From Streptomyces uncialis (GTDB lineage Bacteria > Actinomycetota > Actinomycetes > Streptomycetales > Streptomycetaceae), in NCBI RefSeq assembly GCF_001905345.1, contig NZ_LFBV01000011.1, positions 124,001-188,000 of the forward strand: a stretch of DNA of 64,000 nt, written 5' to 3'. Position numbers and translations under genes: made by a program. Shown piece by piece: positions 24,020 through 32,535 of the stretch; position 1 is the first letter of the stretch, and each line of letters begins with the position of its first letter. Under the pieces are notes generated by a model. It saw only the letters and a program-made list of their open reading frames with translations, was not told the DNA's origin and searched no databases.

Positions 24020-25615
24020 ATGAGTCGAGAGATGTCCGATGCCCTCCCCGCCGTGCAGAGCCGCCCCGTCCGCCCTCGCTGGCGCCGCGACGTGGTGGAG
24101 CTGGCGGCCCTGTTCACCGCCGTGGCCGCCGCGGACACGGTGGCCCATCTGATCGGCCATGGGCCGGACGGTCCCGAGCTGCTGCTCGTCTCGGCGGCCG
24201 TCCTGCTGGCCACGGCGGGCTTCCATGTCTGGTGGGCGCGGCGTCACGGTCACGCGCCACCCGCCGCGGATACCGGCGCCCGGCCGCCCGCCGCACGCGA
24301 GCGGTCCGGGCCCGCCGGGGACAGCGGGAACCCCGGGGGCTCCTCCGTACGTTCCGCGCCGTCGGCGGAGGAATCCGGCCCCGGAAGCAGTCCCGGGAAC
24401 GGCCCCGGCACGCCGTCCGGGGCGACCGCGCTGTGGCGGATGCGGGCGACCGTCCAGGACGCCCCGGGCTCCCTGGCCGCCCTGTGCGCGGCGCTCGCCC
24501 ACCGCGAGGTGGACATCCTGAGCCTCCAGACCCACCCGCTGACGAGAAGCACGGTGGACGAGTTCCTGCTGCGCGCACCGCGCGGGACCACCGCAGCCGA
24601 GGTCACGGCGGCCGTGGCGGGGGCGGGCGGCACGGACATCTGGATCGAACGGGCGGACCCCCATGACCTGGTGGACGCGCCGACCCGGGTGCTGTCGTTG
24701 GCGACCCGCACGGCGCTGGACGCCGGGGAACTGCCCTCGGCGCTGCGCGCTCTCCTGGGCCGCTGCACGGTCCGTACCCGGTCCGCGCCCGCCGACGGGG
24801 CTCCCGGCCCGGTGGACGGCGGCACCGCGCTGCCGGTCGAGGGCGCCCTGGAGGGCACGGTGATCCGGCTGCACGCGCCGGGAGGCGGCACCCTCGTCGT
24901 GGAGCGCCCGTATCCGCCGTTCACCCCGACCGAGTTCGCGCGCGCCCGCGCGCTGGTGGAACTGGACACCCGGCTCGGCCCCCGTGTCCCGCGCGGCCAG
25001 GACGTGCTGCCCCTGCCGCACGGCGAGGCCGTGACCGTGCGCCGCGCCGATCTGTCGGACGTGGACGCGGCGACGGCCATGCACGGCCGCTGCTCGTCCG
25101 GCACCCTGCGGACGCGCTATCACGGCCCCGTCCAGGACGCGGACCGCTATCTGCGCCATCTGCTGAACCCGCACTTCGGCCGCACCCTCGTCGCCCGGAC
25201 GGCCGCCGGACGGACCGTCGCCCTCGGGCATCTGCTCTGGGACGGCGACGAGACGGAGGTCGCGCTGCTGGTGGAGGACGAGTGGCAGCGCCGCGGCATC
25301 GGCGGTGAACTGCTGCGCAGGCTCGCGGACATGGCGGCGGAGGCGGGCTGCGCGCGGCTGTACGCGCTGACCCAGCCGTCCAACGCGGGGATGATCGCGG
25401 CGATGCGCGGGCTCGGTCTGCCGCTGGAGCACCAGTGGGACGAGGGCGCCCTCGTCATCACGGCCCGACTGGACACCGGCCCCGTCGGCCCCGCCAGTCC
25501 CGCCGACCCCGCGAGCCGCCAAGAGTCACGGCTCGGGACGGCACCGCCCGGTCCGACGGCCCACGGCACGGCATCTCATGGCGCGGCACCTCATGGCGCG
25601 GCGTACGTGTCGTAA
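24020..25615 (+). CDS. ACT-domain/GNAT fusion protein with N-terminal membrane segment
   Basis: 531 residues. Residues ~25-70 have one or two hydrophobic helices (VVELAALFTAVAAADTVAHL; LLLVSAAVLLATAGFHVWW). A Pro/Gly/Ser linker follows to ~135, then an ACT-like regulatory domain (MRATVQDAPGSLAALCAALA...VDILSLQTHP), and a GNAT domain at ~335-480 (VEDEWQRRGIGGELLRRLADMA). The last residues repeat HGTASHGAAPHGAA. A ligand-controlled acetyltransferase is the likely reading; substrate unknown. Its 3' end overlaps the convergent PLP-enzyme gene by 25 bp. Confidence 0.83.
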   Translation: MSREMSDALPAVQSRPVRPRWRRDVVELAALFTAVAAADTVAHLIGHGPDGPELLLVSAAVLLATAGFHVWWARRHGHAPPAADTGARPPAARERSGPAGDSGNPGGSSVRSAPSAEESGPGSSPGNGPGTPSGATALWRMRATVQDAPGSLAALCAALAHREVDILSLQTHPLTRSTVDEFLLRAPRGTTAAEVTAAVAGAGGTDIWIERADPHDLVDAPTRVLSLATRTALDAGELPSALRALLGRCTVRTRSAPADGAPGPVDGGTALPVEGALEGTVIRLHAPGGGTLVVERPYPPFTPTEFARARALVELDTRLGPRVPRGQDVLPLPHGEAVTVRRADLSDVDAATAMHGRCSSGTLRTRYHGPVQDADRYLRHLLNPHFGRTLVARTAAGRTVALGHLLWDGDETEVALLVEDEWQRRGIGGELLRRLADMAAEAGCARLYALTQPSNAGMIAAMRGLGLPLEHQWDEGALVITARLDTGPVGPASPADPASRQESRLGTAPPGPTAHGTASHGAAPHGAAYVS

Positions 25616-26901
25616 CTCCCCGCCGCCGTACCCCCGCCCGTACGACCACCCGGCCCCGCGTCCAGCGCCTGGTCCAGGTCCCGCCACAGGTCGTCCACGT
25701 CCTCCAGTCCCACCGACATCCTCAGCAGTTGTTCGGAGACCCCGGACGAACGGCGGTCGCCCTCCGCGACGATCCGGTGGCTGATCGACGCGGGATGCTG
25801 GATCAGGGTGTCGACGCTGCCGAGGCTGACCGCCGGGGTGATCAGCCGCACCGCGGCGATCACCTCGTGCGGATCACCGGCCACCTCGAAGGCGACCATC
25901 GCACCGCCCAGCCGCGGGTAAAGCACCTGGCGGACCCGGGGATCGGCGGTGAGCCGCCGGGCCAGCTCCGCCGCGGTCGCGGACGCGGCCCGCACCCGGA
26001 CCGGCAGGGTCGCGAGGCCGCGCAGCAGCAGATATCCGGCCAGCGGATGCAGGACCCCGCCGGTGGCGAAGCGGACCCGGCGCAGATCGCGTGCGGTGGC
26101 CTCGTCGCAGGCGACGACACCGCCGAGCACGTCCCCGTGCCCGCCGAGGTACTTGGTGGCGCTGTGCAGCACGATCCGGGCACCGCTCTCCACGGGCCGC
26201 TGGAGGACGGGCGTGGCGAAGGTGTTGTCGGCGAGCAGCGGCACCTCTCCGCACTCGCGGGCGACGGCGCGCAGGTCCAGTTCCGCGAGGGTCGGGTTGG
26301 CCGGGGACTCCACGACGACGAGACCGGTGTCCGGGCGGATGGCGTCCGCGATACCGGAGGGGTCGACCCAGGTCACCTCGGTGCCGAGCAGCCCGGCGCC
26401 GAGCAGATGATCGCTGCACCCGTACAGCGGCCGGACGGCGACGACATGCCGGAGTCCGGCGGCGCTCCGTACCAGCAGCACCGCGGTGAGGGCGGCCATG
26501 CCGCTGGCGAACGCGACCGCGCTCCCGGTGCCCTCCAGCCGGGCGAGTGCCGTCTCGAAGCGGGCCACCGTGGGGTTGCCGAGCCGGGCGTAGACCGGGG
26601 GGCCGTCCGGTTCGGCGCCGTCGGCGGCGAACGCGTCGATGCGGGCGGCCTCGCCCCGGCTGTCGTACGAGGGGTAGGTGGTGGACAGGTCGAGGGGCGG
26701 CGCGTGCAGTCCGAGCCCGGGGAGGTCTTCGCGGCCCGCGTGCACGGCCTCCGTCTCCAGGGCGCGTGCGGTGGCCCGTACCGTCTCGTGCCTCGGGGCC
26801 TGGGCGGACGGGGCGGCGGGGGTCGCCCGCGTACCGTCCGGGCGGGGTCCGTCGGCGGACTCCGGGCCGGGGTGTGTGCCGGGATATGTGTCGAGGTCCA
26901 T
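25591..26901 (-). CDS. Trans-sulfuration-type PLP enzyme (cystathionine/methionine gamma-lyase family)
   Basis: 436 residues of the Cys/Met-metabolism PLP family: YARLGNPTVARFETALARLEG, SGMAALTAVL, VVVESPANPTL with the PLP-ring Asp in LLADNTFATP, and the Schiff-base Lys in LHSATKYLGGHGD. The ending TLIQHPASISHR is typical. The N-terminal ~50 residues are an unusual Pro/Thr-rich extension before TEAVHAGR. Gamma-lyase, gamma-synthase and methionine gamma-lyase activities cannot be separated by eye. It diverges across 60 bp from an Lrp/AsnC regulator, which probably controls it in response to an amino acid. Confidence 0.88.
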   Translation of the reverse strand: MDLDTYPGTHPGPESADGPRPDGTRATPAAPSAQAPRHETVRATARALETEAVHAGREDLPGLGLHAPPLDLSTTYPSYDSRGEAARIDAFAADGAEPDGPPVYARLGNPTVARFETALARLEGTGSAVAFASGMAALTAVLLVRSAAGLRHVVAVRPLYGCSDHLLGAGLLGTEVTWVDPSGIADAIRPDTGLVVVESPANPTLAELDLRAVARECGEVPLLADNTFATPVLQRPVESGARIVLHSATKYLGGHGDVLGGVVACDEATARDLRRVRFATGGVLHPLAGYLLLRGLATLPVRVRAASATAAELARRLTADPRVRQVLYPRLGGAMVAFEVAGDPHEVIAAVRLITPAVSLGSVDTLIQHPASISHRIVAEGDRRSSGVSEQLLRMSVGLEDVDDLWRDLDQALDAGPGGRTGGGTAAGSYDTYAAP

Positions 26902-26961
26902 GGACACCAGGCTGAACACCGCCCGGCCGGTCGGCGCCGAACCCCGTGCTACGTTCGGCGG

Positions 26962-27483
26962 ATGGCCGAAAGCGTCGCTCTCGATCCGGTGGACCTGCAC
27001 ATTCTGCGCGTCCTTCAGAACGACGCCCGGAGCACGTACCGCGAGCTCGCCGCGCAGGTCGGGGTCGCGCCGTCGACATGTCTGGACCGGGTGGCCAGGC
27101 TCCGCCGCAGCGGGGTGATCCTCGGGCACCGGCTGCGGCTCGATCCGGCCAAGCTGGGACGCGGGCTCCAGGCGCTGCTCAGCGTGCAGGTGCGTCCGCA
27201 CCGGCGGGAGCTGGTGGGGCCGTTCGTGGAACGTGTCCGCGCGCTGCCCGAGGCCCGTTCGGTGTTCCATCTGACGGGGCCCGACGACTATCTCGTGCAT
27301 GTGGCGGTGGCCGACGCCGCGGATCTCCAGCGGCTGGTGCTGGACGAGTTCACCTCACGGCGGGAGGTGGCGCGGGTCGAGACCCGGCTGATCTTCCAGC
27401 AGTGGGAGTGCGGTCCGCTGCTGCCACCGGGCACGCCGGCGCCGCCGGGAACGACGGCGCCGGGTGGCACCGCCCCGGCGTGA
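26962..27483 (+). CDS. Lrp/AsnC-family transcriptional regulator
   Basis: 173 residues: HTH (LHILRVLQNDARSTYRELAAQVGVAPSTCLDRVARLRRSGVI in the standard Lrp pattern) and a RAM/AsnC ligand domain (HLTGPDDYLVHVAVADAADLQ), then a Pro/Gly tail. TACGTT lies 6 nt before the ATG, so the mRNA may be leaderless, although the -35 is weak. The divergent PLP lyase gene is the likely target; substrate-sensing by a sulfur amino acid is an inference. Confidence 0.9.
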   Translation: MAESVALDPVDLHILRVLQNDARSTYRELAAQVGVAPSTCLDRVARLRRSGVILGHRLRLDPAKLGRGLQALLSVQVRPHRRELVGPFVERVRALPEARSVFHLTGPDDYLVHVAVADAADLQRLVLDEFTSRREVARVETRLIFQQWECGPLLPPGTPAPPGTTAPGGTAPA

Positions 27484-27521
27484 CGCGACCCGACCGAACG
27501 TCACGTCACATCAGCCGCGGA

Positions 27522-28058
27522 TCAGCAGGGCACCCGCTCGCCCTCGTCCAGCGCCGACTCCGTGCCGACCCAGAACTCCCCCTGGTCGAAGGTGAGGCGC
27601 AGCAGCACCGGCCACCCCTCCATGTCCTTCTCGAAGCAGAGGTCGGCCTGTTCACCGGGCGGCAGCCCGGCGGGGTCCTGGGCCGTCGCGACCCGCGACC
27701 AGCCGTCGCCCTCCGCGAGTTCCCGGTAGTGGTCGCGGACCGCCCGGTGGTCGCCGCCGAAGTCGTAGCCGCGGGTGGCGGACAGCAGTTCGTCGCCGCT
27801 GTCGTCCAGGCAGCCCACCTCCGGGGTGTGCCAGCCCTTGGACGCCCGCGCGCCCTCGGGCGGTGTCGCGAGGATGCCCACGGCGGACATCTCCTCGGCG
27901 CGCCCCTCGGTCCCCAGACAGTCGTCGTCCTCCAGAAGCAGACCGCCGAGCAGCCGGTCGAGCGCCAGCAGCAGTGCCGAGCCGAGGACCAGCGCCCCCA
28001 CCACGCTCACCGCGACGAGCTGCGAGAACGTCAGCCCCTTGGATCGTGCGAAACCCAT
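27522..28058 (-). CDS. Membrane-anchored hypothetical protein
   Basis: 178 residues: a short basic N-terminus (MGFARSKGL), one helix (LVAVSVVGALVLGSALLLAL, residues ~14-33) and a ~140-residue outside domain with Cys residues at ~47, 82, 138 and 178 (ends VPC), possibly two disulfides. It has no named motif. The arrangement (type II anchor, polar outside domain of this size) resembles other small Streptomyces surface proteins of unknown function. It diverges from the DUF885 gene. Confidence 0.75.
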   Translation of the reverse strand: MGFARSKGLTFSQLVAVSVVGALVLGSALLLALDRLLGGLLLEDDDCLGTEGRAEEMSAVGILATPPEGARASKGWHTPEVGCLDDSGDELLSATRGYDFGGDHRAVRDHYRELAEGDGWSRVATAQDPAGLPPGEQADLCFEKDMEGWPVLLRLTFDQGEFWVGTESALDEGERVPC

Positions 28059-28274
28059 CCCGCCCCCAGGTGCGTCCAGGACGCCCCTGCGATTCCGGTT
28101 TGTGGCGCCCGGGGCAGAAGGTACACCCCGGCGCGCCCGAGTGGGACGGCTCGGCGTCCGCCCCGGGGCACCGGACGGCCGGAACCCGGGGGTCGTCCAC
28201 TCGGGGCGCCGCCGGCCGAAGCCGAGAGCGGAATCCCCGTGACTGCGCCGGGGTCCTCATATGAGGATGGCCGC

Positions 28275-29966
28275 ATGTCAGAGATCCAGAACCCGCTGCC
28301 CCGCGAGGTCGCCGACGCCTATGTCGACGAGCTCATCGCCCTCGACCCGGTCACCGGAACCTATCTCGGTGTGCGTGCCAGTTCGTCCGCGCTGCCGGAC
28401 TACTCCCCCGCAGGTCAGGAGGGGCTCGCCGAGCTGGCCCGCCGTACGCTCGCCGGTCTGGAGGCCGCCGAGGCCCGGCCGGGCGCCGACGCGGACATCG
28501 AGCGGCGCTGCGCCCGGCTGCTGCGTGAGCGGCTGACGGCGGAACTGGCCGTCCATGACGCCCACGAGGGACTGCGCGCCGTCGGGAACATGCACTCCCC
28601 CGCCCACTCCGTCCGTGAAGTGTTCACGCTCACCCCGGCCGACACGGACGAGGACTGGGCGGCGATCGCCGCCCGGCTGCGCGCGGTGCCCGGGGCCCTC
28701 GCGGGCTACCGGGAGTCGCTGGGCCTCGGTCTGGAGCGCGAGCTGTACGCGGGCCCGCGCCCCACCGCCACGTTCGTCGAGCAGCTCGCCGAGTGGACCG
28801 GACCCGACGCGGACGGGCTCACCTGGTTCGAGCAGTTCGTCGCGCCGGGCCCCGAGGCGCTGCGCGCGGAGCTGACCGCCGCGGCGCGTACCGCCACCCA
28901 CGCGTTCGCGGAGCTGCGCGACTGGATGGCCGAGGTCTACGCGCCGACGGTGGAGGGGGCGCCGGACCCGGTGGGCCGGGAGCGCTACGCGCGCTGGTCG
29001 CGCTACTTCAACGGCACGGACCTCGATCTGGACGAGGCGTACGCGTACGGCTGGGCGGAGTACCACCGGCTGCTGGCGGAGATGCGGACCGAGGCGGAGA
29101 AGGTCCTGCCCGGCGCGGCCACACCGTGGGTGGCGCTCGCCCATCTGGATGTGCACGGGCGGCACATCGAGGGTGTCGAGGAGGTGCGGGTCTGGCTCCA
29201 GGAGCTGATGGACAAGGCCATCGAGGCGCTGGACGGCACCCACTTCGACCTCGCGGACCGGGTGCGGGTGGTCGAGTCGCGGATCGCCCCGCCGGGCAGC
29301 GCGGCGGCCCCGTACTACACCTCCCCGTCGGAGGACTTCTCCCGTCCCGGGCGGACCTGGCTGCCGACGATGGGCCTGGACCGCTTCCCCGTGTACGACC
29401 TGGTGTCGACCTGGTACCACGAGGGGGTGCCCGGTCACCATCTCCAGCTCGCACAGTGGGCGCATGTGCGGGAGGACCTGTCGCGCTACCAGGCGGGCAT
29501 CGGCGGTGTCAGCGCCAACTGCGAGGGCTGGGCCCTGTACGCCGAGCGGCTGATGGACGAGCTGGGCTTCCTCGCGGACCCCGAGGAGCGGCTGGGCTAT
29601 CTCGACGCGCAGATGATGCGCGCGGCACGGGTGATCGTCGACATCGGGATGCATCTGGAGCTGGAGATCCCGGCCGATTCGCCGTTCCACCCGGGTGAGC
29701 GGTGGACGCCGGAGCTGGCGCAGGAGTTCTTCGGCGCGCACAGCAGCCGTCCGGCGGACTTCGTGGAGAGCGAGCTGACCCGCTATCTGTCGATCCCGGG
29801 CCAGGCCATCGGCTACAAGCTCGGCGAGCGGGCCTGGCTGCTGGGCCGTGAGCGGGCGCAGCGGCGGCACGGGGACGCGTTCGACGCGAAGGCGTGGCAC
29901 ATGGCGGCCCTGTCGCAGGGCTCGCTCGGGCTGGACGACCTGGTGGACGAGCTGTCCCGGTTGTAG
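28275..29966 (+). CDS. DUF885 family protein (putative metallopeptidase)
   Basis: 563 residues. The family zinc motif HExxxGHH is intact as YHEGVPGHHLQLAQ (~residue 380-393), and the downstream Glu is in NCEGWALYAERLMDELG. The C-terminal YLSIPGQAIGYKLGE is also typical. DUF885 proteins are related to M32-like/S28-context carboxypeptidases; members include a few characterised peptidases. No signal peptide is seen, so it is probably cytoplasmic. It is followed 53 bp later by the ATP-grasp gene. Confidence 0.87.
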   Translation: MSEIQNPLPREVADAYVDELIALDPVTGTYLGVRASSSALPDYSPAGQEGLAELARRTLAGLEAAEARPGADADIERRCARLLRERLTAELAVHDAHEGLRAVGNMHSPAHSVREVFTLTPADTDEDWAAIAARLRAVPGALAGYRESLGLGLERELYAGPRPTATFVEQLAEWTGPDADGLTWFEQFVAPGPEALRAELTAAARTATHAFAELRDWMAEVYAPTVEGAPDPVGRERYARWSRYFNGTDLDLDEAYAYGWAEYHRLLAEMRTEAEKVLPGAATPWVALAHLDVHGRHIEGVEEVRVWLQELMDKAIEALDGTHFDLADRVRVVESRIAPPGSAAAPYYTSPSEDFSRPGRTWLPTMGLDRFPVYDLVSTWYHEGVPGHHLQLAQWAHVREDLSRYQAGIGGVSANCEGWALYAERLMDELGFLADPEERLGYLDAQMMRAARVIVDIGMHLELEIPADSPFHPGERWTPELAQEFFGAHSSRPADFVESELTRYLSIPGQAIGYKLGERAWLLGRERAQRRHGDAFDAKAWHMAALSQGSLGLDDLVDELSRL

Positions 29967-30019
29967 GTCCACCGGTCGGGGCCCCGGTCCGGACCGCCGA
30001 TCCCCGTGGAGGACCGCGT

Positions 30020-30973
30020 ATGCGTCCCGGATTCCTGTTCTGTCACGACCCGTTGCGGCCCGCCCGGCCCGATCCGGAGTTCGCCGCCGAGGTCACGGCG
30101 GTCCGCGCGGCCGGGGCGCCGCTCGCGCTGATCGGCCATGACGCGCTGGCGGCGGGTGATCCGCGCGGGGCGGTGGCCCGGGTGCCGCGGGACTCGGGGC
30201 CGTACTGGTACCGCGGCTGGATGCTGCCGGCGGTGGAGTACGGGGAGCTGGCGCGGGCGCTCCGGGAGCGGGGCTGTGCGCTGATGACCCCGCCCGGGGC
30301 GTATGTCCGCGCCCATGAGCTGCCCGGCTGGTACCCGGTGTTCGCGGAACTGACCCCGCGCAGCGCGTGGTGCCCGGCGAGCCCGGGTACGCCACCGGGT
30401 ACGGCCGCGCTGACGGAACTGGCCGGGCAGCTGGCGCCGGGTGCCGGGATCGTCAAGGACCATGTGAAGTCCCGCAAGCACGAGTGGGACGAGGCGTGCT
30501 TCGTCCCCGATCTCCGTGATCCGGTGCGGCTGTCGGCGGTGGTACGGAGGTTCTTCGCCCTTCAGGACGAGGCACTGGCCGGTGGGCTGGTGGTGCGGGA
30601 GTTCGAGCCGTTCGTCCCGGGCGGCGAGGCCCGCGTGTGGTGGCTGGACGAGGAACCGGTCCTGGTCACCGCGCACCCGGACACCCCCGCCGACCGTCCC
30701 CGGCCGGAGCTGACGGCGGTACGGGCGGCGGTCGCCGCACTGGGCTGCCGCTTCGTGACGACCGACCTCGCACTGCGGTCGGACGGCCGCGGCTGGCGGG
30801 TGGTGGAGGTGGGCGACGGCCAGGTGAGCGGACTGCCCCGGGGCTCCGGCGGGACGGCCCAGGCCCCTTCCCCCGGTGTTCCCGCGGGGGACGACGGGTC
30901 CGGCCCCGATCCGGCCGACGTGCTGGTACGGGCCCTGTACGGAGCGCCGGCCGCGGTTCGGTGGGGTCGGTGA
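30020..30973 (+). CDS. ATP-grasp domain protein
   Basis: 317 residues with the ATP-grasp pattern of the DUF4343/ATP-grasp_4 group: the ATP-binding Lys in IVKDHVKSRKHEW, VVREFEPF (adenine/hinge), EARVWWLDEEPV, and the Mg-binding end WRVVEVGDGQVSGLP. Such enzymes join a carboxylate to an amine or thiol through an acyl-phosphate. A GTGGAGGA ribosome site precedes the ATG. The C-terminal ~50 residues are low complexity. Substrates unknown; a fragment of a second ATP-grasp protein follows. Confidence 0.85.
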   Translation: MRPGFLFCHDPLRPARPDPEFAAEVTAVRAAGAPLALIGHDALAAGDPRGAVARVPRDSGPYWYRGWMLPAVEYGELARALRERGCALMTPPGAYVRAHELPGWYPVFAELTPRSAWCPASPGTPPGTAALTELAGQLAPGAGIVKDHVKSRKHEWDEACFVPDLRDPVRLSAVVRRFFALQDEALAGGLVVREFEPFVPGGEARVWWLDEEPVLVTAHPDTPADRPRPELTAVRAAVAALGCRFVTTDLALRSDGRGWRVVEVGDGQVSGLPRGSGGTAQAPSPGVPAGDDGSGPDPADVLVRALYGAPAAVRWGR

Positions 30974-31013
30974 CGGCGGGGCGGCGCGACGCGGACCGGA
31001 CGGCTGTTCGCTG

Positions 31014-31208
31014 ATGAACACGGCCGCCCGTACGCCACCCTCACTCGGGCCGCCAGCGGACGGGGCCTGGGCCGTGATCGAGGCGAACACGGCCTGGGCG
31101 AGCGGTCATTACGCCTGTGACGGCGACGCGGCCCTTGAGGTGCTGCTGCGGTCGTCCCGTCCGCGTGCGGAGGTCCCGGCGGCGGACGTGCCGTTCCTGC
31201 GCGGCTGA
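31014..31208 (+). pseudogene. C-terminal remnant of a different ATP-grasp protein
   Basis: A 64-codon frame whose core WAVIEANTAWASGHYACDG and following AALEVLLRSS match the last ~40 residues of full-length (about 290-residue) ATP-grasp proteins, where E and N bind Mg-ATP. Everything needed upstream (Lys and hinge motifs) is missing, and the preceding 40 bp do not encode it in another frame. I read it as a decayed gene rather than a functional small protein; translation from the ATG 31014 cannot be excluded. Confidence 0.6.
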
Positions 31209-31250
31209 GGACGGGACCGGGCCGCTTGTCCTGACGGTGGTGGCGGTTCG

Positions 31251-31736
31251 TCAGCAGCCGCAGTCGTCCGTCGCGCGGGGCGCGGTCAGCGGGTCGGCCT
31301 CGCGGCGCTCCGGGCCCTGGTGGGTCTCGTACGCGAAGCCCTCCCGGACCCAGTACTCGAAGCCGCCGATCATCTCCTTGACCTGGAAGCCCTGTTCGGC
31401 GAGCGCGAGGGCGGCCCGCGCGCCGCCGTCGCAGCCGGGTCCCCAGCAGTAGGTGACGACCGGGACGGACCGGTCAAGCAGCGCGGCGGCCGTGGCCGGG
31501 ATCAGGGCGGTCGGCAGATGGACGGCGCCGGGCACATGCCCTTGGTCCCACGACTCGGTGGAACGCGAGTCGACGAGGACGAACCCGGGGTCGCCGCCCC
31601 CGGCCAGCGCGGCGGCCACGTCCGACACATCGGTGTGGAAGGCGAGCCGGGCGGCGAAGTACGCGGCGGCCCGCTCGGGGGCGGCGGGCGGGGTTCCCAG
31701 CACCCGGTGGGCGGGCGACGGGGTGGCCGTGGTCAT
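31251..31736 (-). CDS. Rhodanese-like domain protein
   Basis: 161 residues, one rhodanese domain: FVLVDSRSTESWDQGHVPGA is the CH2A-type motif and VVTYCWGPGCDGGARAA holds the active-site Cys (CWGPGC loop). It ends DDCGC, an extra C-terminal Cys cluster. Single-domain proteins of this sort transfer sulfane sulfur. It diverges from an Lrp regulator across ~215 bp that contain a 13-bp repeat. Confidence 0.88.
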   Translation of the reverse strand: MTTATPSPAHRVLGTPPAAPERAAAYFAARLAFHTDVSDVAAALAGGGDPGFVLVDSRSTESWDQGHVPGAVHLPTALIPATAAALLDRSVPVVTYCWGPGCDGGARAALALAEQGFQVKEMIGGFEYWVREGFAYETHQGPERREADPLTAPRATDDCGC

Positions 31737-31753
31737 GGCGAGGTCTCCTGTAG

Positions 31754-31805
31754 GTGCGTCTTGTCGGTGCGTCTTGTCGGTGCGTCTTGTCGGTGCGTCC
31801 TGGAG
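31754..31805. repeat. 13-bp tandem repeat between rhodanese and Lrp genes
   Basis: Three exact copies of GTGCGTCTTGTCG (31754, 31767, 31780) and a fourth degenerate one at 31793. It begins 17 bp upstream of the rhodanese start codon, so it lies in that gene's 5' region or promoter. Confidence 0.85.
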
Positions 31806-31953
31806 GTGCGGCGCAGCGGTCGGCGGGCCCGGGAGGGTGCCTGCGGTCCGGGTGCCGGTACCGGAGAATCTACGGAGGGGAAGGCCGTCGTTGAACCGGC
31901 GATCCACGGACCCCGCCCCGGTCCACCGTGGAATCGACTGGTAGAACTCGGGG

Positions 31954-32400
31954 ATGACCGATCATTCCCCGGACGCCACCGACTGGCGCATCCTCGACGT
32001 ACTCCAGCGTGAGGGCCGCGCCAGTTACGCGGAGCTGGCGCGGGCCGTGTCCATGTCCCCCAGCGCGGTGACCGAACGGGTCCGGCGGCTGGAGGAGTCG
32101 GGCGTGATCCGGGGCTACGCGGCCGTGGTGGACCCGGAGCGGCTGGGGCTGCCGATCCTCGCGTTCGTCCGGCTGCGCTATCCGACCGGCAACTACAAGC
32201 CGTTCCACGACCTGGTGGCGGTCACCCCGGAGATCCTGGAGGCGCACCACGTCACGGGCGACGACTGCTTCGTGATCAAGGTCGCCGCGCGGTCGATGAG
32301 CCATCTGGAACAGGTGTCCGGCCGGATCGGCGCCCTGGGTTCGGTCACCACGAGCGTGGTGTACTCGTCGCCGTTGCCGGGCCGTCCCGTCGGGCGCTGA
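31954..32400 (+). CDS. Lrp/AsnC-family transcriptional regulator
   Basis: 148 residues: HTH (WRILDVLQREGRASYAELARAVSMSPSAVTERVRRLEESGVI in the usual pattern) and an AsnC ligand domain (HHVTGDDCFVIKVAARSMSHLEQV). TAGAAC lies 6 nt before the ATG, compatible with a leaderless transcript. The divergent rhodanese gene is the nearest candidate target. It is a distinct paralogue of the regulator at 26962. Confidence 0.91.
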   Translation: MTDHSPDATDWRILDVLQREGRASYAELARAVSMSPSAVTERVRRLEESGVIRGYAAVVDPERLGLPILAFVRLRYPTGNYKPFHDLVAVTPEILEAHHVTGDDCFVIKVAARSMSHLEQVSGRIGALGSVTTSVVYSSPLPGRPVGR

Positions 32401-32535
32401 CCCGGACTTCGGCCCTCAGGCGTCGGGCCTGGCAGGACCCACGCGTCGACCCGGATGTCACCCCCGGCAGGACCGGAGCAGCCCGGGATCAGTCCGGGAG
32501 CGGCCAGTGAACGGACCTCGGAGCCGGCCCGGGAA

